Of a DNA stretch of 64,000 bases, positions 1 through 8,782 are shown one piece after another. The translations under genes were made by a program, and so were the position numbers. The DNA is taken from the NCBI GenBank assembly GCA_964568075.1, contig CAZMOM010000016.1:10223-74222 (forward strand). The letters run 5' to 3'. The notes under the pieces are model-generated. The model saw only the letters and a list, made by a program, of their open reading frames with translations, did no database searches and was not told the DNA's origin. Numbering within the stretch: the stretch's first letter is position 1; the number at the start of each line of letters is the position of its first letter. This DNA is from MnTg04 sp964568075. GTDB lineage: Bacteria; Pseudomonadota; Gammaproteobacteria; Steroidobacterales; MnTg04.

Positions 1-508
1 GCATGCGCTGCTGGAGGGAGGCCCGCTTTTGTTTGAGCCACTCCTCCCGAGATACGTGGTCTGACTTACCCAGTTTACGTCTGCGACTTTCTTCGGCTCT
101 TTTGAATTGGCGAAAATCCTGGTAAGCCTCTATCTCGTGTTTGAGTTCGCGGACCATCAGTTCAACCATGATTGCATCGTCAAGAAATCCAAGGACCGGG
201 ATGTGGTCAGGAATCAGGTCTTCCGGCTCGCCGAAGTAAGCCAGGGCGTTCAATATTCTGGTTAACTCTGTGGGCGGCAGCTTCCAATCATCGTCCTGCG
301 CCATCCGAATCATGGTGTCCAGCTTTAACAGGCGCTCGCCGATAAATTCGGGCACGTTGATCGAACGCACCTCTTCCAGTAGTTCGTTAACAGATTCGAT
401 GATTTCGTCTGCGCTGAGGTCCTTTGTCGCGGCGCGCGCATCGCGCATGATGGTGCGAAAATGCTTCAGATCTGACTCGCCTAGCTCAAACGTAATTCTC
501 AGCGACAT
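1..508 (-). CDS. DUF1232 (YkvA-like) protein, 3' end cut off by window
   Basis: The reading frame is open from an ATG at 508 to the window edge (169 codons seen, stop not reached). It contains the motif LIPDHIPVLGFLDDA (about residues 98-112), the signature of the DUF1232/YkvA family of small proteins with a short hydrophobic, probably membrane-associated hairpin; their molecular function is not known. The N-terminal 90 residues are helical and acidic, and the C-terminal part is strongly charged and probably coiled-coil. The leader reads GGGAGAGATATTCG before the ATG, a usable ribosome binding site. Upstream (to its right on the + strand) lies the tandem repeat pair at 581-899, so its promoter probably sits in or near that repeat. 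The family call is solid, the function is not. Confidence 0.8.
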   Translation of the reverse strand, partial: MSLRITFELGESDLKHFRTIMRDARAATKDLSADEIIESVNELLEEVRSINVPEFIGERLLKLDTMIRMAQDDDWKLPPTELTRILNALAYFGEPEDLIPDHIPVLGFLDDAIMVELMVRELKHEIEAYQDFRQFKRAEESRRRKLGKSDHVSREEWLKQKRASLQQRM

Positions 509-580
509 TCGAATATCTCTCCCGGGCTTGCCATTACCCGGGCAGCGTACTTTGCAGCGCGCAAGGGATCAATTATTAGG

Positions 581-735
581 GAAGCTCTGATCTGTTCAAG
601 GACTCGTATCTTGCGCCCAAAATATCCAGCTTCGGTGTTGCAAATCTTAGCAATAGCCAGCTATTACGTGCGCTTCGTGCCTTGAATCTGAACATTTTGG
701 ATCACAATCTACTTTGCCCATGAATAGATCAGAGC
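581..735. repeat. MITE-like element, copy 1 of a tandem pair
   Basis: This non-coding element starts GGAAGCTCTGATCTGTTCA and ends with a slightly shortened inverted copy. It is flanked by TTAG at 577-580 and TTAG at 736-739. TTAG fits the YTAR target of the IS5 group of transposons, so this is probably a miniature element mobilised by an IS5-type transposase. The right end lacks about four terminal bases (TTCC) compared with copy 2. No transposase gene is in the window. Confidence 0.75.
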
Positions 736-739
736 TTAG

Positions 740-899
740 GGAAGCTCTGATCTGTTCAAGGACTCGTATCTTGCGCCCAAAATATCCAGTTTCTGTGTTG
801 CAAATCTTCGCAATAGCCAGCTATTACGTGCGCTTCGCGCCTTGAATCTGAACATTTTGAATCAGAATCTACTTCGCCCATGAACAGATCAGAGCTTCC
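740..899. repeat. MITE-like element, copy 2 of a tandem pair
   Basis: Nearly identical to the copy at 581-735, with only scattered substitutions. It has complete 19-bp terminal inverted repeats (GGAAGCTCTGATCTGTTCA and its complement ending at 899) and is followed by TTAG at 900-903. The two copies share the central TTAG at 736-739, so one probably inserted into, or duplicated from, the target duplication of the other. The rest of the interval 509-1054 holds no gene that can be supported; 900-1054 is plain leader sequence for the next gene. Confidence 0.75.
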
Positions 900-1054
900 T
901 TAGCCAGCCGGGTTTGGTGGGTCTTCTCCTGCTCGCATATGGGAACTAGCCCGCTTGTAAACTGCCCAATTACAGGTAAAGGATGATAAATGCTTGCATG
1001 TTTCCGGGGATTGGACCCAAATATCCTTGCAGGCGATTTTTTATCGAGGATTCG

Positions 1055-1579
1055 ATGAATATTTGGAATTGGAAAAACGCTGCCGAGAAAAACCCCTTCG
1101 CTCGCGACGTTTTGTCGGGCAGATTCCGCAGCGGGGCCGGCACAGCCATCTTGCTGGTTTCGTTAGTCGCCATTTCTGGTGTAATCGTCGAAGCGGGCAT
1201 GCAGGGCTCGCCGGAGGCGTCTGCGGCGTCGGAAAAAACCGAGCCGGAAACGGCGTTTGGTGAACTCCGAGGTAAGACTGATCTGGTATTGAGGATTCGT
1301 GGATTACCGTATGCGGGCAACATCAATTCAGGTGGGCGATCAAATACCCTGGTGGATGAGGCGCACCTGTTGATTCGCACGAAGCTTCTGTCCGGGGGTA
1401 ACGGCACCAGGCAGATCCTGATTGACGCCAGACTGGTGTCTGTTGGCGGCGATAAGATCTGGTCAAGAAGATTTATCGGAAACTACGTGAATGATGCATT
1501 GCTGCACGAGGAGATTTGCCGCACGCTGAAGGAAGCGATGCATTTTGTTGGTACCGGAAACGACCCTTTATCCATCTAG
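1055..1579 (+). CDS. Hypothetical membrane-anchored protein
   Basis: 174 residues. The ATG at 1055 is preferred over an in-frame ATG at 983 because GAGGA lies five bases upstream. The protein has a basic N-terminus, one hydrophobic segment (about residues 26-46), an Ala/Ser/Glu-rich linker and a soluble domain of about 100 residues with alternating hydrophobic strands (LVLRIRG, LLIRTKLL, QILIDARLVSV) and a C-terminal helix. The topology suggests a single-pass inner-membrane protein with its domain in the periplasm. The family is not recognised. A long antisense frame at 970-1407 is treated as a shadow because this strand has the better start and a membrane anchor. Confidence 0.6.
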   Translation: MNIWNWKNAAEKNPFARDVLSGRFRSGAGTAILLVSLVAISGVIVEAGMQGSPEASAASEKTEPETAFGELRGKTDLVLRIRGLPYAGNINSGGRSNTLVDEAHLLIRTKLLSGGNGTRQILIDARLVSVGGDKIWSRRFIGNYVNDALLHEEICRTLKEAMHFVGTGNDPLSI

Positions 1580-1681
1580 CGTGTGACAGGCTGGGTTTTG
1601 GTTATCCTTGATGGCATATAGAAAGTGATGACATGGAGCGGCTGTTGACAAAAATCTAATTCAAAGCCGGTTCACAGATAC

Positions 1682-1957
1682 ATGAATAAAACACGACTGA
1701 CATTGCTGGGTTTTTGCGTGATTCTCGCAGGGTGTGCGGCGACGACAGAATCAGCGCCCAACAAGAAGAAGATAGACATGAATCGTGTCAACGCCATCAA
1801 TCGTCAGGCGGAGTTTCGGAATATCGATATTATCTGGATAAATCCACCTAGAAAAAGTTCCGACACGACGAGTGATGAGGAGCCCGCAGCGACAATTGAG
1901 CCGGAAAAAGGGTCAGAGACAGAACCCGAAGAAAAAGACAATCCTGATCGGCGTTAG
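1682..1957 (+). CDS. Small hypothetical lipoprotein
   Basis: 91 residues beginning with a lipoprotein signal peptide: MNKTR, a hydrophobic stretch, then the lipobox LAGC (residues 15-18). The mature part is hydrophilic and the last 30 residues are very acidic (Glu/Asp/Pro-rich), so it is probably a disordered tail. A central piece (FRNIDIIWINPPRK) looks structured. The residue after the lipidated Cys is Ala, so the Lol pathway would be expected to carry it to the outer membrane. It sits 50 bases upstream of the M28 peptidase lipoprotein and may be cotranscribed. The family is not recognised. Confidence 0.65.
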   Translation: MNKTRLTLLGFCVILAGCAATTESAPNKKKIDMNRVNAINRQAEFRNIDIIWINPPRKSSDTTSDEEPAATIEPEKGSETEPEEKDNPDRR

Positions 1958-2027
1958 TATACTTTCAAAATGTCGCTTTACGCGGCATCTGTAACCCACA
2001 GAAAACATGATTCCGGGAGATGCTGTT

Positions 2028-3674
2028 ATGTATCGCTTGTTACTTTTGGCCTGCTTGGTTCTCGTAGCGTGTGACGACCCCGAGAGGGTCGGAAAGGACA
2101 CTCCCCGCTTCTCCGCCGAACGGCTGGCCGCGGATGTAAAAACGCTGGCGTCAGACGAATTTCAGGGTCGCGCTCCAGGAACGATCGGGGAGGACAGGGT
2201 TATTGAATTCCTATCCGGTCAGTTTGAACAGGCTGGCCTGAAGCCGGGTAACGGCAACAGCTATTTACAGCCAGTACCGATGGTGAGTATGACGGCGGAT
2301 CCAGCCACAATTCTGCGCATCCATAATCAGAATTATGAAATTGAATATGCCATGGGTGTGCAGTCCATTTTGTGGACAAAAAGAGTTCAGGCAGAGGTAT
2401 CGCTCGATAACAGCGAGTTGGTTTTTGTCGGTTATGGAATCATCGCGCCGGAGTTCAACTGGAACGACTATGCAAATTCGGATGTTCGCGGAAAGACCGT
2501 CGTAATTCTTGTCAACGACCCGGGGTTTGCAACCGGGGACCGTGATCTTTTTCGTGGTAAATCAATGACTTATTATGGCCGCTGGACATACAAATTCGAA
2601 GAAGCGGCCAGGCAGGGAGCCGCCGGCGCACTGATCGTTCACGAAACAGACGCAGCCGGTTATGGCTGGGATGTGGTTGCCAATAGCTGGTCGGGCGAGC
2701 AATTCGATCTTCAGCGCGAGGATGGCAACCAGAACGCCGTGGCGGTCGAAGGATGGCTTGACTCCGAAGCCGCTCATGAAGTACTCGCTGCCGCCGGCCT
2801 GACTCTGGAAGAGGCTCGGCAGATGGCGTTGAAACCTGATTTTCAAGTTGTCGACCTGGGTCTTTTCGTATCGACGGAGTTGCACAATGATATCAGCGGC
2901 CTGAATTCCAAAAATGTGGTCGGTTTGATCCCCGGGAGTCAACGACCCAATGAAGTGATTATTTTTATGGCGCATTGGGATCATCTCGGGACGAAAACGA
3001 CTCTTCCGGGGGACCAGATTTTTAATGGGGCGATCGACAACGCCACAGGTACCGCAGCGATCATCGAGCTGGCGCGGGCCTTTGCTGCAATGGACCCCGC
3101 GCCGGAGCGTTCTATTTTATTTCTGGCCGTTACAGGAGAGGAATCCGGCCTGCTGGGTTCGGCCTGGTATGCTGAGCACCCGTTGTTTCCACTAAGCGAA
3201 ACCGTCGCTGCGCTGAATTTTGACAGCCTGATTGTCGATGGGGCCACCCGGGATATTACGGTTTTCGGGCTGGGTAGTTCCGAGCTGGAAGAGTACCTGG
3301 ACGAGGCGGCGGCCAAGCAGGGCAGGGTGCCGGTAGCCGAACCGACACCGGAAAAAGGTTATTTTTTCAGATCGGATCACTTTAACCTGGCCAAGGTCGG
3401 TGTCCCCGTACTTTATGCCGAAGCAGGGATAGACAACCTGGAACATGGACAGGATTGGGGCAAGCAACGCATGCAGGAATACCGTCGGGACCGCTATCAT
3501 CAGCCGGCCGATGAATACAGTGAGGACTGGAACTGGTCGGCGGTCATCCAGGATATTGAATTGTATTTCGATATTGGCAGGCGACTCAGTGGGGAAACAA
3601 CATTCCCGAACTGGTATTCGAACAGCGAATTCAGGGCGCGCCGTGATGAGAGCAGGATGAAAGTGGAGCCCTGA
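2028..3674 (+). CDS. M28-family zinc metallopeptidase lipoprotein with PA domain
   Basis: 548 residues from the ATG at 2028, which is preceded by GGGAG and starts a clean lipoprotein signal with lipobox LVAC (residues 12-15). An in-frame ATG at 2007 would spoil the signal peptide. A protease-associated (PA) insert occupies roughly residues 125-290. The M28 zinc ligands are visible in order: HWDHLG (about 315), the IDNATG aspartate (about 334), the EESG glutamate pair (about 370), NFDS (about 397) and RSDHF (about 449). M28 peptidases are co-catalytic di-zinc amino- or carboxypeptidases. The lipid anchor and the Asp-Asp after the Cys suggest retention on the periplasmic face of the inner membrane. 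Its likely role is peptide scavenging or turnover; the exact specificity cannot be read. Confidence 0.9.
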   Translation: MYRLLLLACLVLVACDDPERVGKDTPRFSAERLAADVKTLASDEFQGRAPGTIGEDRVIEFLSGQFEQAGLKPGNGNSYLQPVPMVSMTADPATILRIHNQNYEIEYAMGVQSILWTKRVQAEVSLDNSELVFVGYGIIAPEFNWNDYANSDVRGKTVVILVNDPGFATGDRDLFRGKSMTYYGRWTYKFEEAARQGAAGALIVHETDAAGYGWDVVANSWSGEQFDLQREDGNQNAVAVEGWLDSEAAHEVLAAAGLTLEEARQMALKPDFQVVDLGLFVSTELHNDISGLNSKNVVGLIPGSQRPNEVIIFMAHWDHLGTKTTLPGDQIFNGAIDNATGTAAIIELARAFAAMDPAPERSILFLAVTGEESGLLGSAWYAEHPLFPLSETVAALNFDSLIVDGATRDITVFGLGSSELEEYLDEAAAKQGRVPVAEPTPEKGYFFRSDHFNLAKVGVPVLYAEAGIDNLEHGQDWGKQRMQEYRRDRYHQPADEYSEDWNWSAVIQDIELYFDIGRRLSGETTFPNWYSNSEFRARRDESRMKVEP

Positions 3675-3695
3675 TACTTGGGCGATGTGATGTTT

Positions 3696-4271
3696 TTACT
3701 GCAGATCTGCAGCGATCGCCAGGCTCAGATCCTGTTTTTCGTAAGTGAGCGACTGGGAGTGAACCAAAGGCGGTGACAAAGGACCGATTGACCGGCTCGA
3801 CAGGCCAAATGTTCCGGCTTCTGTTTTTTCGTCTTTCTCGAGCTTATTTCGTGCGATATTCAAACCCGCCAGCCCGTCGCTGCTGACGCCAAAAAAAACG
3901 CTCGAAGCGGATCCCTGCCAGAAGGTGACTAATTTCAGATCGCGCATGCTGGCTAGGTTCTGAACCCAGGATCGGCTTTCGATAACGCCATCGTAATTCC
4001 TGATCTTCGTGTACGGTGTCCGATCCAATATCCATCCCGCCTGCTGATGTTCAAGTTGATCAATATAGCTTAATTGAAAGGGGTGCACTTGCCAGAGCGA
4101 ATTGACGAAAAGCATTGTTTCCATTCTCGGCAGCGGATCCTGAATGCAATTTCCTGACTCGCAAACGGGTGCCTCGGTGGCATCGTTCAGTCGAACGGGC
4201 TCCTGAGCGAACCCAGCCTGACCGGATGCCATCGCAGTCAAAAATGCAAAACCGACGATTTTCGCTTTCAT
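3696..4271 (-). CDS. Exported hypothetical protein
   Basis: 191 residues with a Sec signal peptide (MKAK, hydrophobic core, cleavage probably after GQAGFAQ). The start at 4271 is chosen because the upstream extension to 4319 is not signal-like. The mature protein has two cysteines near its N-terminus (PVCESGNCIQ), spaced for a disulphide, and otherwise no motif I recognise. It converges with the M28 gene (21 bases apart). A perfect CRP-type operator lies 73-88 bases upstream of the start, so expression may depend on a CRP/Clp/Vfr-type regulator. Function unknown. Confidence 0.6.
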   Translation of the reverse strand: MKAKIVGFAFLTAMASGQAGFAQEPVRLNDATEAPVCESGNCIQDPLPRMETMLFVNSLWQVHPFQLSYIDQLEHQQAGWILDRTPYTKIRNYDGVIESRSWVQNLASMRDLKLVTFWQGSASSVFFGVSSDGLAGLNIARNKLEKDEKTEAGTFGLSSRSIGPLSPPLVHSQSLTYEKQDLSLAIAADLQ

Positions 4272-4343
4272 AATTTTATACCCCTCGGACCTCAAGAGGA
4301 TTTTTACCGCTCCTCTCACCGTACCGAATATTCAAATCCAGAA

Positions 4344-4359
4344 TGTGATGACTGTCACA
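4344..4359. promoter_or_regulatory. CRP-family operator (perfect TGTGA-N6-TCACA)
   Basis: TGTGATGACTGTCACA matches both half sites of the CRP/Vfr/Clp consensus exactly, with the six-base spacer. It lies upstream of the exported orphan gene that starts at 4271 on the minus strand, at a distance suited to class I or II activation. No regulator gene is in the window, so the effector (cAMP or c-di-GMP) is open. Confidence 0.55.
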
Positions 4360-4886
4360 GTCCTGAAGACCAGGCGGGGAAGTTTTTGCTGGAAAATGAT
4401 TGGATGCGGGAAAAAAAATCTTCCTAAAACAAAGGGTTATGTGGCCAATTTGCGATAGTCAAATGATATGTGGCGCCGTAACAATCGATTTGGGAGCAGA
4501 CGTTCAAAAGACACGACGAACCGTGCATCACAAGCTCAGGATGGGACTCTAAAACTACAAGGTCGCGTATCCGGAGACGGCCGACATGCTGAACCATCTT
4601 CAAAAATACAGCCTGAAACTGAGCAGGCTAAAAAACCCCCGGGCTAACGGATGGCAGAAAATTGTCGCGTTTCGGAAGCGCCCCGCGATACGCGCAAAAA
4701 AGTTGATCGACATATCGCGCTATATCAACTGACCGGTCAGTACCTGCCAGGACGATTCTTGCCCCGCAAACAGTTATCGCGACCAGGGCCTTTTCTGCGC
4801 CCGATTCTGTATTATTAGGAAAAATTTCGTACCGATCACTGGGTCGGCATGGAACATCTTTTCCCGAGCTTCATGGAGGTTGCCGC
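4360..4886. other. Long intergenic stretch, mostly empty
   Basis: No conserved gene is seen in these 527 bases between the leftward exported orphan and the rightward amidohydrolase. It contains an A-rich patch around 4410-4435 and one possible small ORF, listed separately at 4586. The last 60 bases hold the leader of the amidohydrolase gene, with GGAGG just before its ATG. Confidence 0.6.
4586..4732 (+). CDS. Possible 48-residue basic small protein
   Basis: An ATG with GGAG nine bases upstream opens a 48-codon frame ending in TGA. The product is rich in Lys and Arg, has no membrane segment and no recognised motif. The ribosome binding site is the only support; it may be a chance frame. Confidence 0.2.
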   Translation: MLNHLQKYSLKLSRLKNPRANGWQKIVAFRKRPAIRAKKLIDISRYIN

Positions 4887-6506
4887 ATGCCGGTCTTTCT
4901 GCTAACTGTTTTGTTGCTTTTGCCCGCCACCGGTTTGGCCGCAGATGTCCTGATTAGCAACGCCAACGGATATATCGACGGTGAAAATCGTTTCGACTGG
5001 ATGTCGATAAGCGATGGCAGGGTCACTGGGACCGGCAGCGGGCAGCCGCCCGCGATTGACTCGGCCACTGTCGTCGATATGGAGGGAAAAACGATTATCC
5101 CGGGGCTGATAGACGCGCATGGGCACGTTTCGAGTCTTGGGGAGACAAAGCTAACAGTTGATCTGGTCGGAACAGGCAGTCTGCAGGATGCCCTGAACAG
5201 GGTGGTGGCGCAATTACCTCCCGGAGATGGCTGGGTACAGGGAAGAGGCTGGAACCAGGTAATTTGGCCCGGAAAAAACTATCCGCAAGCGGCAGATCTG
5301 GATCGCGTTGTTTCAAACCGCCCCGTTTGGCTCACAAGAATCGATGGCCATGCCGGATGGGCCAATACTGCGGCGATGGAACTGGCGGGTATCAATAAAC
5401 AGACGGAAGATCCGACTGGCGGAAAAATAATTCGCGATCAACAAGGTAAGGCCACCGGCATTTTTGTCGATCATGCCATGGCGCTCATCGAAGACAATAT
5501 TCCGCCGCCTGATACAACCCGAATCCGGTACGCTTTGGAACTTGCTCAAAAAAGACTCAACAGCCTCGGAATAACCTCAGTGCATGATGCCGGCGTCGAC
5601 TCGGAGACGCTTGGCGTTTATAAAGCCATGGCTGATGACCAGGTTCTAACCGTTCGAATTTACGCGATGATGTCTGGTGCAGGCGAAAATTTGGATGCAT
5701 TGGTAAATCCATTGATTTCTTATGGACGCGACCGGCTAACTGCACGCAGCGTTAAATTGTATATCGACGGGGCGCTGGGAAGCCGGGGCGCTGCCATGCT
5801 TGAGGATTATTCTGACGATCCTGGTAACAAAGGTCTGGTCTTCCTGAAACAGGAAGAACTGAATCGCCAGGTTGCCAAAGCGATGCGCATGGGCTTCCAG
5901 GTCAATATTCATGCTATAGGTGACCAGGGAAACCGGATGGCGCTCGATGCGTTTGCCGCCGCTCAGACTGGCCAGGCAGGCGATTACCGAAACCGAATCG
6001 AACATTCGCAGGTTGTTGTTCCCGACGACATTCCAAGGTTCGCAGCACTCAATATCATCGCCTCGATGCAACCTGTGCATGCAACCAGTGACAAAAATAT
6101 GGCCGAAGATCGCATCGGCAAAAAAAGACTGGTGGGCGCCTATGCCTGGAGAACCTTTCTGGATCAGGGCACTATCATCGCGGCTGGATCCGATTTCCCA
6201 GTGGAATATGCTAATCCCTTTTTCGGAATCTATGCTGCGGTGACCAGGCAGGACCAGCAAGGGAACCCGGCGGGTGGATGGATTCCGCAACAGGCGATGA
6301 CCCTGGCGGAAACGTTTCGCGCATTTACGACCGATGCAGCCTACGCGGCTTTTCAGGAAGCGGACCTGGGGAGTCTGCAAATTGGCAAGTGGGCCGACTT
6401 TGTCGTTTTGGACCGCGATATGTTTAATATCGACGAAGCCGAGCTTTGGCAAGTTCAGGTTGAACAGACCTGGCTGGCCGGGGAAGCTGTTTTTGTGAGG
6501 CATTGA
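4887..6506 (+). CDS. Exported amidohydrolase, YtcJ-like (Amidohydro_3)
   Basis: 539 residues with a signal peptide (PVFLLTVLLLLPATGLAA). The start is set by GGAGG just upstream. Family landmarks: the metal-binding GLIDAHGHV (about residues 72-80), the strand VKLYIDGALGSRGA (about 290) that supplies the lysine region, NIHAIGDQG (about 340), RIEHSQ (about 370) and AAGSDFPVE (about 431). These match the YtcJ/Amidohydro_3 branch of the amidohydrolase superfamily, metal-dependent hydrolases acting on amides, imidates or N-substituted substrates. The signal peptide places it in the periplasm. Length is normal for the family. The substrate cannot be assigned. Confidence 0.88.
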   Translation: MPVFLLTVLLLLPATGLAADVLISNANGYIDGENRFDWMSISDGRVTGTGSGQPPAIDSATVVDMEGKTIIPGLIDAHGHVSSLGETKLTVDLVGTGSLQDALNRVVAQLPPGDGWVQGRGWNQVIWPGKNYPQAADLDRVVSNRPVWLTRIDGHAGWANTAAMELAGINKQTEDPTGGKIIRDQQGKATGIFVDHAMALIEDNIPPPDTTRIRYALELAQKRLNSLGITSVHDAGVDSETLGVYKAMADDQVLTVRIYAMMSGAGENLDALVNPLISYGRDRLTARSVKLYIDGALGSRGAAMLEDYSDDPGNKGLVFLKQEELNRQVAKAMRMGFQVNIHAIGDQGNRMALDAFAAAQTGQAGDYRNRIEHSQVVVPDDIPRFAALNIIASMQPVHATSDKNMAEDRIGKKRLVGAYAWRTFLDQGTIIAAGSDFPVEYANPFFGIYAAVTRQDQQGNPAGGWIPQQAMTLAETFRAFTTDAAYAAFQEADLGSLQIGKWADFVVLDRDMFNIDEAELWQVQVEQTWLAGEAVFVRH

Positions 6507-6644
6507 TCTACTGCGGCGATCTGGCCGCAACGATCGCGCTGGCGAATTACGTCGTGAGCTGGCGGTCTACGGCGAACATCGATTAAGCATCGGCGGTGAA
6601 TGCAAGGACCTGGGAAATCTGTGAACCTGCCGGATCGGCAGCTT

Positions 6645-6944
6645 TTATCGTGTGGTTTTCTTGACCGGCGTCCAGTCTTTCTCGCGATCGAAACTACCAC
6701 TGTTGTAAGGATTGAAGCCTTGCGGTTCCAGTTCGAGGTCGGGGTTATCCAAAATATCAAGAACCGATTTCGTGTTTTCTTCGTCATCGGTGATTTCAGG
6801 CTGAGGACGCGGTTTCAGATAGCCTTTCAACGCGGGCTGGCCACGCGAAATCAGCGACGGCTGGTTTGCACCGCCTGCTCGAACCGACGAATCCTTTGTG
6901 GAATCCGGTCCTTTGCGAAATCTATCAAAAATGCTTTTCATCAT
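6645..6944 (-). CDS. Hypothetical small hydrophilic protein
   Basis: 99 residues starting with MMKSIFDRF, with GGTGAG about ten bases upstream of the first ATG. The sequence is Pro/Asp/Lys-rich, has no membrane segment, and contains a patch SVLDILDNPDLELEPQGFNPYNSGSF-like in character that looks like a short conserved linear segment. It is probably largely disordered and cytoplasmic. The opposite strand also has an open frame (6600-7004), but that frame is basic and low in structure and is taken as the shadow. Family not recognised. Confidence 0.5.
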   Translation of the reverse strand: MMKSIFDRFRKGPDSTKDSSVRAGGANQPSLISRGQPALKGYLKPRPQPEITDDEENTKSVLDILDNPDLELEPQGFNPYNSGSFDREKDWTPVKKTTR

Positions 6945-7130
6945 CGTGTCTCACCAACGGCCGGTCGGACCATCTCAAGGTCGCTCACGGGAATATTTAC
7001 ATAACTGGGCAACAAATGCCGGATTCAGGTACAAAAAGAGATCAGATTTGAGACCCAGTTCACACTCTTGCGCCCTTTGGTTAACTGAACTCCGGGTAAA
7101 AAATCGAATAAAATAATGCACTGCACCATA

Positions 7131-7466
7131 TCACTGCTCGCTCGTTTCCTGATCCAGTGTGCTCGCAGCTCGTTGTGCAACTCCCCAAAGCCATATCAGA
7201 ACTCTGACCAGGGATAGAAAAAGATAGGGTGAGGCAACGAGCAGCCAGGCTATGCGTCTTTTCTCGACCAGCATACTGAACAGGTCGATATAGAAAGCCG
7301 ACAGACTCTTCAATTCTCCATATGGACCGAGAATTTTTACGCCAACCACGTAAATCATGGCGGGAACCAGCCACATCCCAAGCGCAAAAAGACCGAAAAA
7401 CAGCAACATTTCCAGCTTTATTTGTTGCTGGATGCCTTTGGCATGAAAGTATTGCTCCGTATTCAA
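7131..7466 (-). CDS. Small membrane protein, hypothetical
   Basis: 111 residues. Two strongly hydrophobic segments are visible (about residues 20-43, LLFFGLFALGMWLVPAMIYV, and about 80-97, LLVASPYLFLSLVRVLIW), joined by a loop with EKRR just before the second segment. It therefore looks like a two-pass inner-membrane protein. It lies divergently from the AI-2E-type permease gene and the two may share the intergenic promoter region 7467-7579. Function unknown. Confidence 0.6.
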   Translation of the reverse strand: MNTEQYFHAKGIQQQIKLEMLLFFGLFALGMWLVPAMIYVVGVKILGPYGELKSLSAFYIDLFSMLVEKRRIAWLLVASPYLFLSLVRVLIWLWGVAQRAASTLDQETSEQ

Positions 7467-7579
7467 ATTTGACCACCCGGAATGACGCGTGAATTCAGCT
7501 GAAGATTAACAAGTTTTGCTGCCATATCAAACGCTGTCTTGGTTACAATCCCCGGTAGGGTGTATCAAGGTCATCGCAT

Positions 7580-8713
7580 ATGGAAAGCATAGGAAATTGG
7601 CTGCGGAAAAGCCTGTCTGATCCGCAAATGGTTTTGCTCGGTGGCGTCTTATTGACGATCAGCGTAATTATTTACTTTACGGGCCGAATTCTTGCGCCGG
7701 TTTTTGCTGCCCTGATAATCGCCTATTTGCTGCAGAGCATAATGCTGCGTCTGCAAAATCTTGGAGTTCCGAGATTTATGTCAGTGATTATCGTTGGCCT
7801 GGGATTCCTGGCAATGCTGCTAATATTTTTTCTAGGGCTGCTGCCGTTGCTTGTTTCGCAATTGTCCGAACTTGTCCAGCAAGCGCCAGCTATTATCAAT
7901 CGTCTCCAGGATGAGTTGCTGGATCTTCCCAATCGATACCCGGATTACTTTACGGATAGTCAGGTCAACGAAATTGTCAGCAGGCTCGGCGATGAACTCG
8001 TCGTCCTCGGTCAAAAGGCGATTTCCTTTTCCCTGACATCGGTAGTAACCCTCGTTACCATCGTCGTTTACTTGATTCTGGTCCCGATGATGGTGGTTTT
8101 TATGATTCGCGACAGCGAGATGCTGGTTGGCTGGTTCGGCGGTTTTCTCCCGAGGGACAGGCAGGTTACGACGGAAGTCTGGGCCGAGGTAAACGCCAGT
8201 ATCAGTAATTACGTCGATGGAAAAGTGCTGGAGATCATCATTATCGGCGTAGTCAGTTTCCTGGTATTTTCCTTTTTGGGGTTGCAATACGCTGTCTTGC
8301 TGGGTGCTATTACTGGCTTTTCGGTGTTAATTCCCTTTATCGGCGCCGCCGTAGTGACATTGCCGGTTGCGCTGGTCGCTTACATTCAGTGGGGTCCTGA
8401 GCCTTTATTTTATTACGCGGTAATTGCTTATCTGGTGATCCAGGCGCTGGATGGAAATCTCCTGTCTCCTTTGCTTTTTAGCGAGGCGGTCGATTTGCAC
8501 CCGGTCGCCATCATCGTTGCCGTTTTGTTGTTTGGCGGTTTATGGGGGTTTTGGGGCGTATTTTTTGCGATTCCACTGGCCACCGTTGTCAAGGCTGTAT
8601 TGCGCGCCTGGCAAATGAGAAATCCGCGACCAGATCCGGGTGAGCCCGGGACCGATAGCGATTCGCCGGTGGAATCTGAACCGGTATCTGAACCAGTGGG
8701 TGATCCGGAATAG
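7580..8713 (+). CDS. AI-2E/PerM family membrane transporter
   Basis: 377 residues with about eight membrane helices. An N-terminal pair (VLLGGVLLTISVIIYF, ILAPVFAALIIAYLL) is followed by a soluble helical stretch (about 90-150) and a C-terminal block with the conserved region DGKVLEIIIIG through VLIPFIGA and IQALDGNLLSPLLFS. This order is typical of the AI-2E transporter/PerM superfamily, which includes autoinducer exporters and proton-coupled antiporters. The acidic, Pro/Ser-rich C-terminal tail (last 30 residues) is probably disordered. Family assignment is firm; the cargo is not known. Confidence 0.88.
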   Translation: MESIGNWLRKSLSDPQMVLLGGVLLTISVIIYFTGRILAPVFAALIIAYLLQSIMLRLQNLGVPRFMSVIIVGLGFLAMLLIFFLGLLPLLVSQLSELVQQAPAIINRLQDELLDLPNRYPDYFTDSQVNEIVSRLGDELVVLGQKAISFSLTSVVTLVTIVVYLILVPMMVVFMIRDSEMLVGWFGGFLPRDRQVTTEVWAEVNASISNYVDGKVLEIIIIGVVSFLVFSFLGLQYAVLLGAITGFSVLIPFIGAAVVTLPVALVAYIQWGPEPLFYYAVIAYLVIQALDGNLLSPLLFSEAVDLHPVAIIVAVLLFGGLWGFWGVFFAIPLATVVKAVLRAWQMRNPRPDPGEPGTDSDSPVESEPVSEPVGDPE

Positions 8714-8782
8714 ATCATCCAGGTCCAATAGGTTTTCGGCCCTAGCAGTTATTGTCCTGGCCAGTGGTGGTATTGGCCATTT

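Noticed and set aside
970..1407. 145-residue minus-strand frame opposite the membrane-anchored hypothetical
   Set aside because: The plus-strand frame has a GAGGA ribosome binding site and a credible membrane helix; the minus frame has neither.
5736..6530. 264-residue frame antisense to the amidohydrolase
   Set aside because: The plus strand has a signal peptide and the full amidohydrolase motif set.
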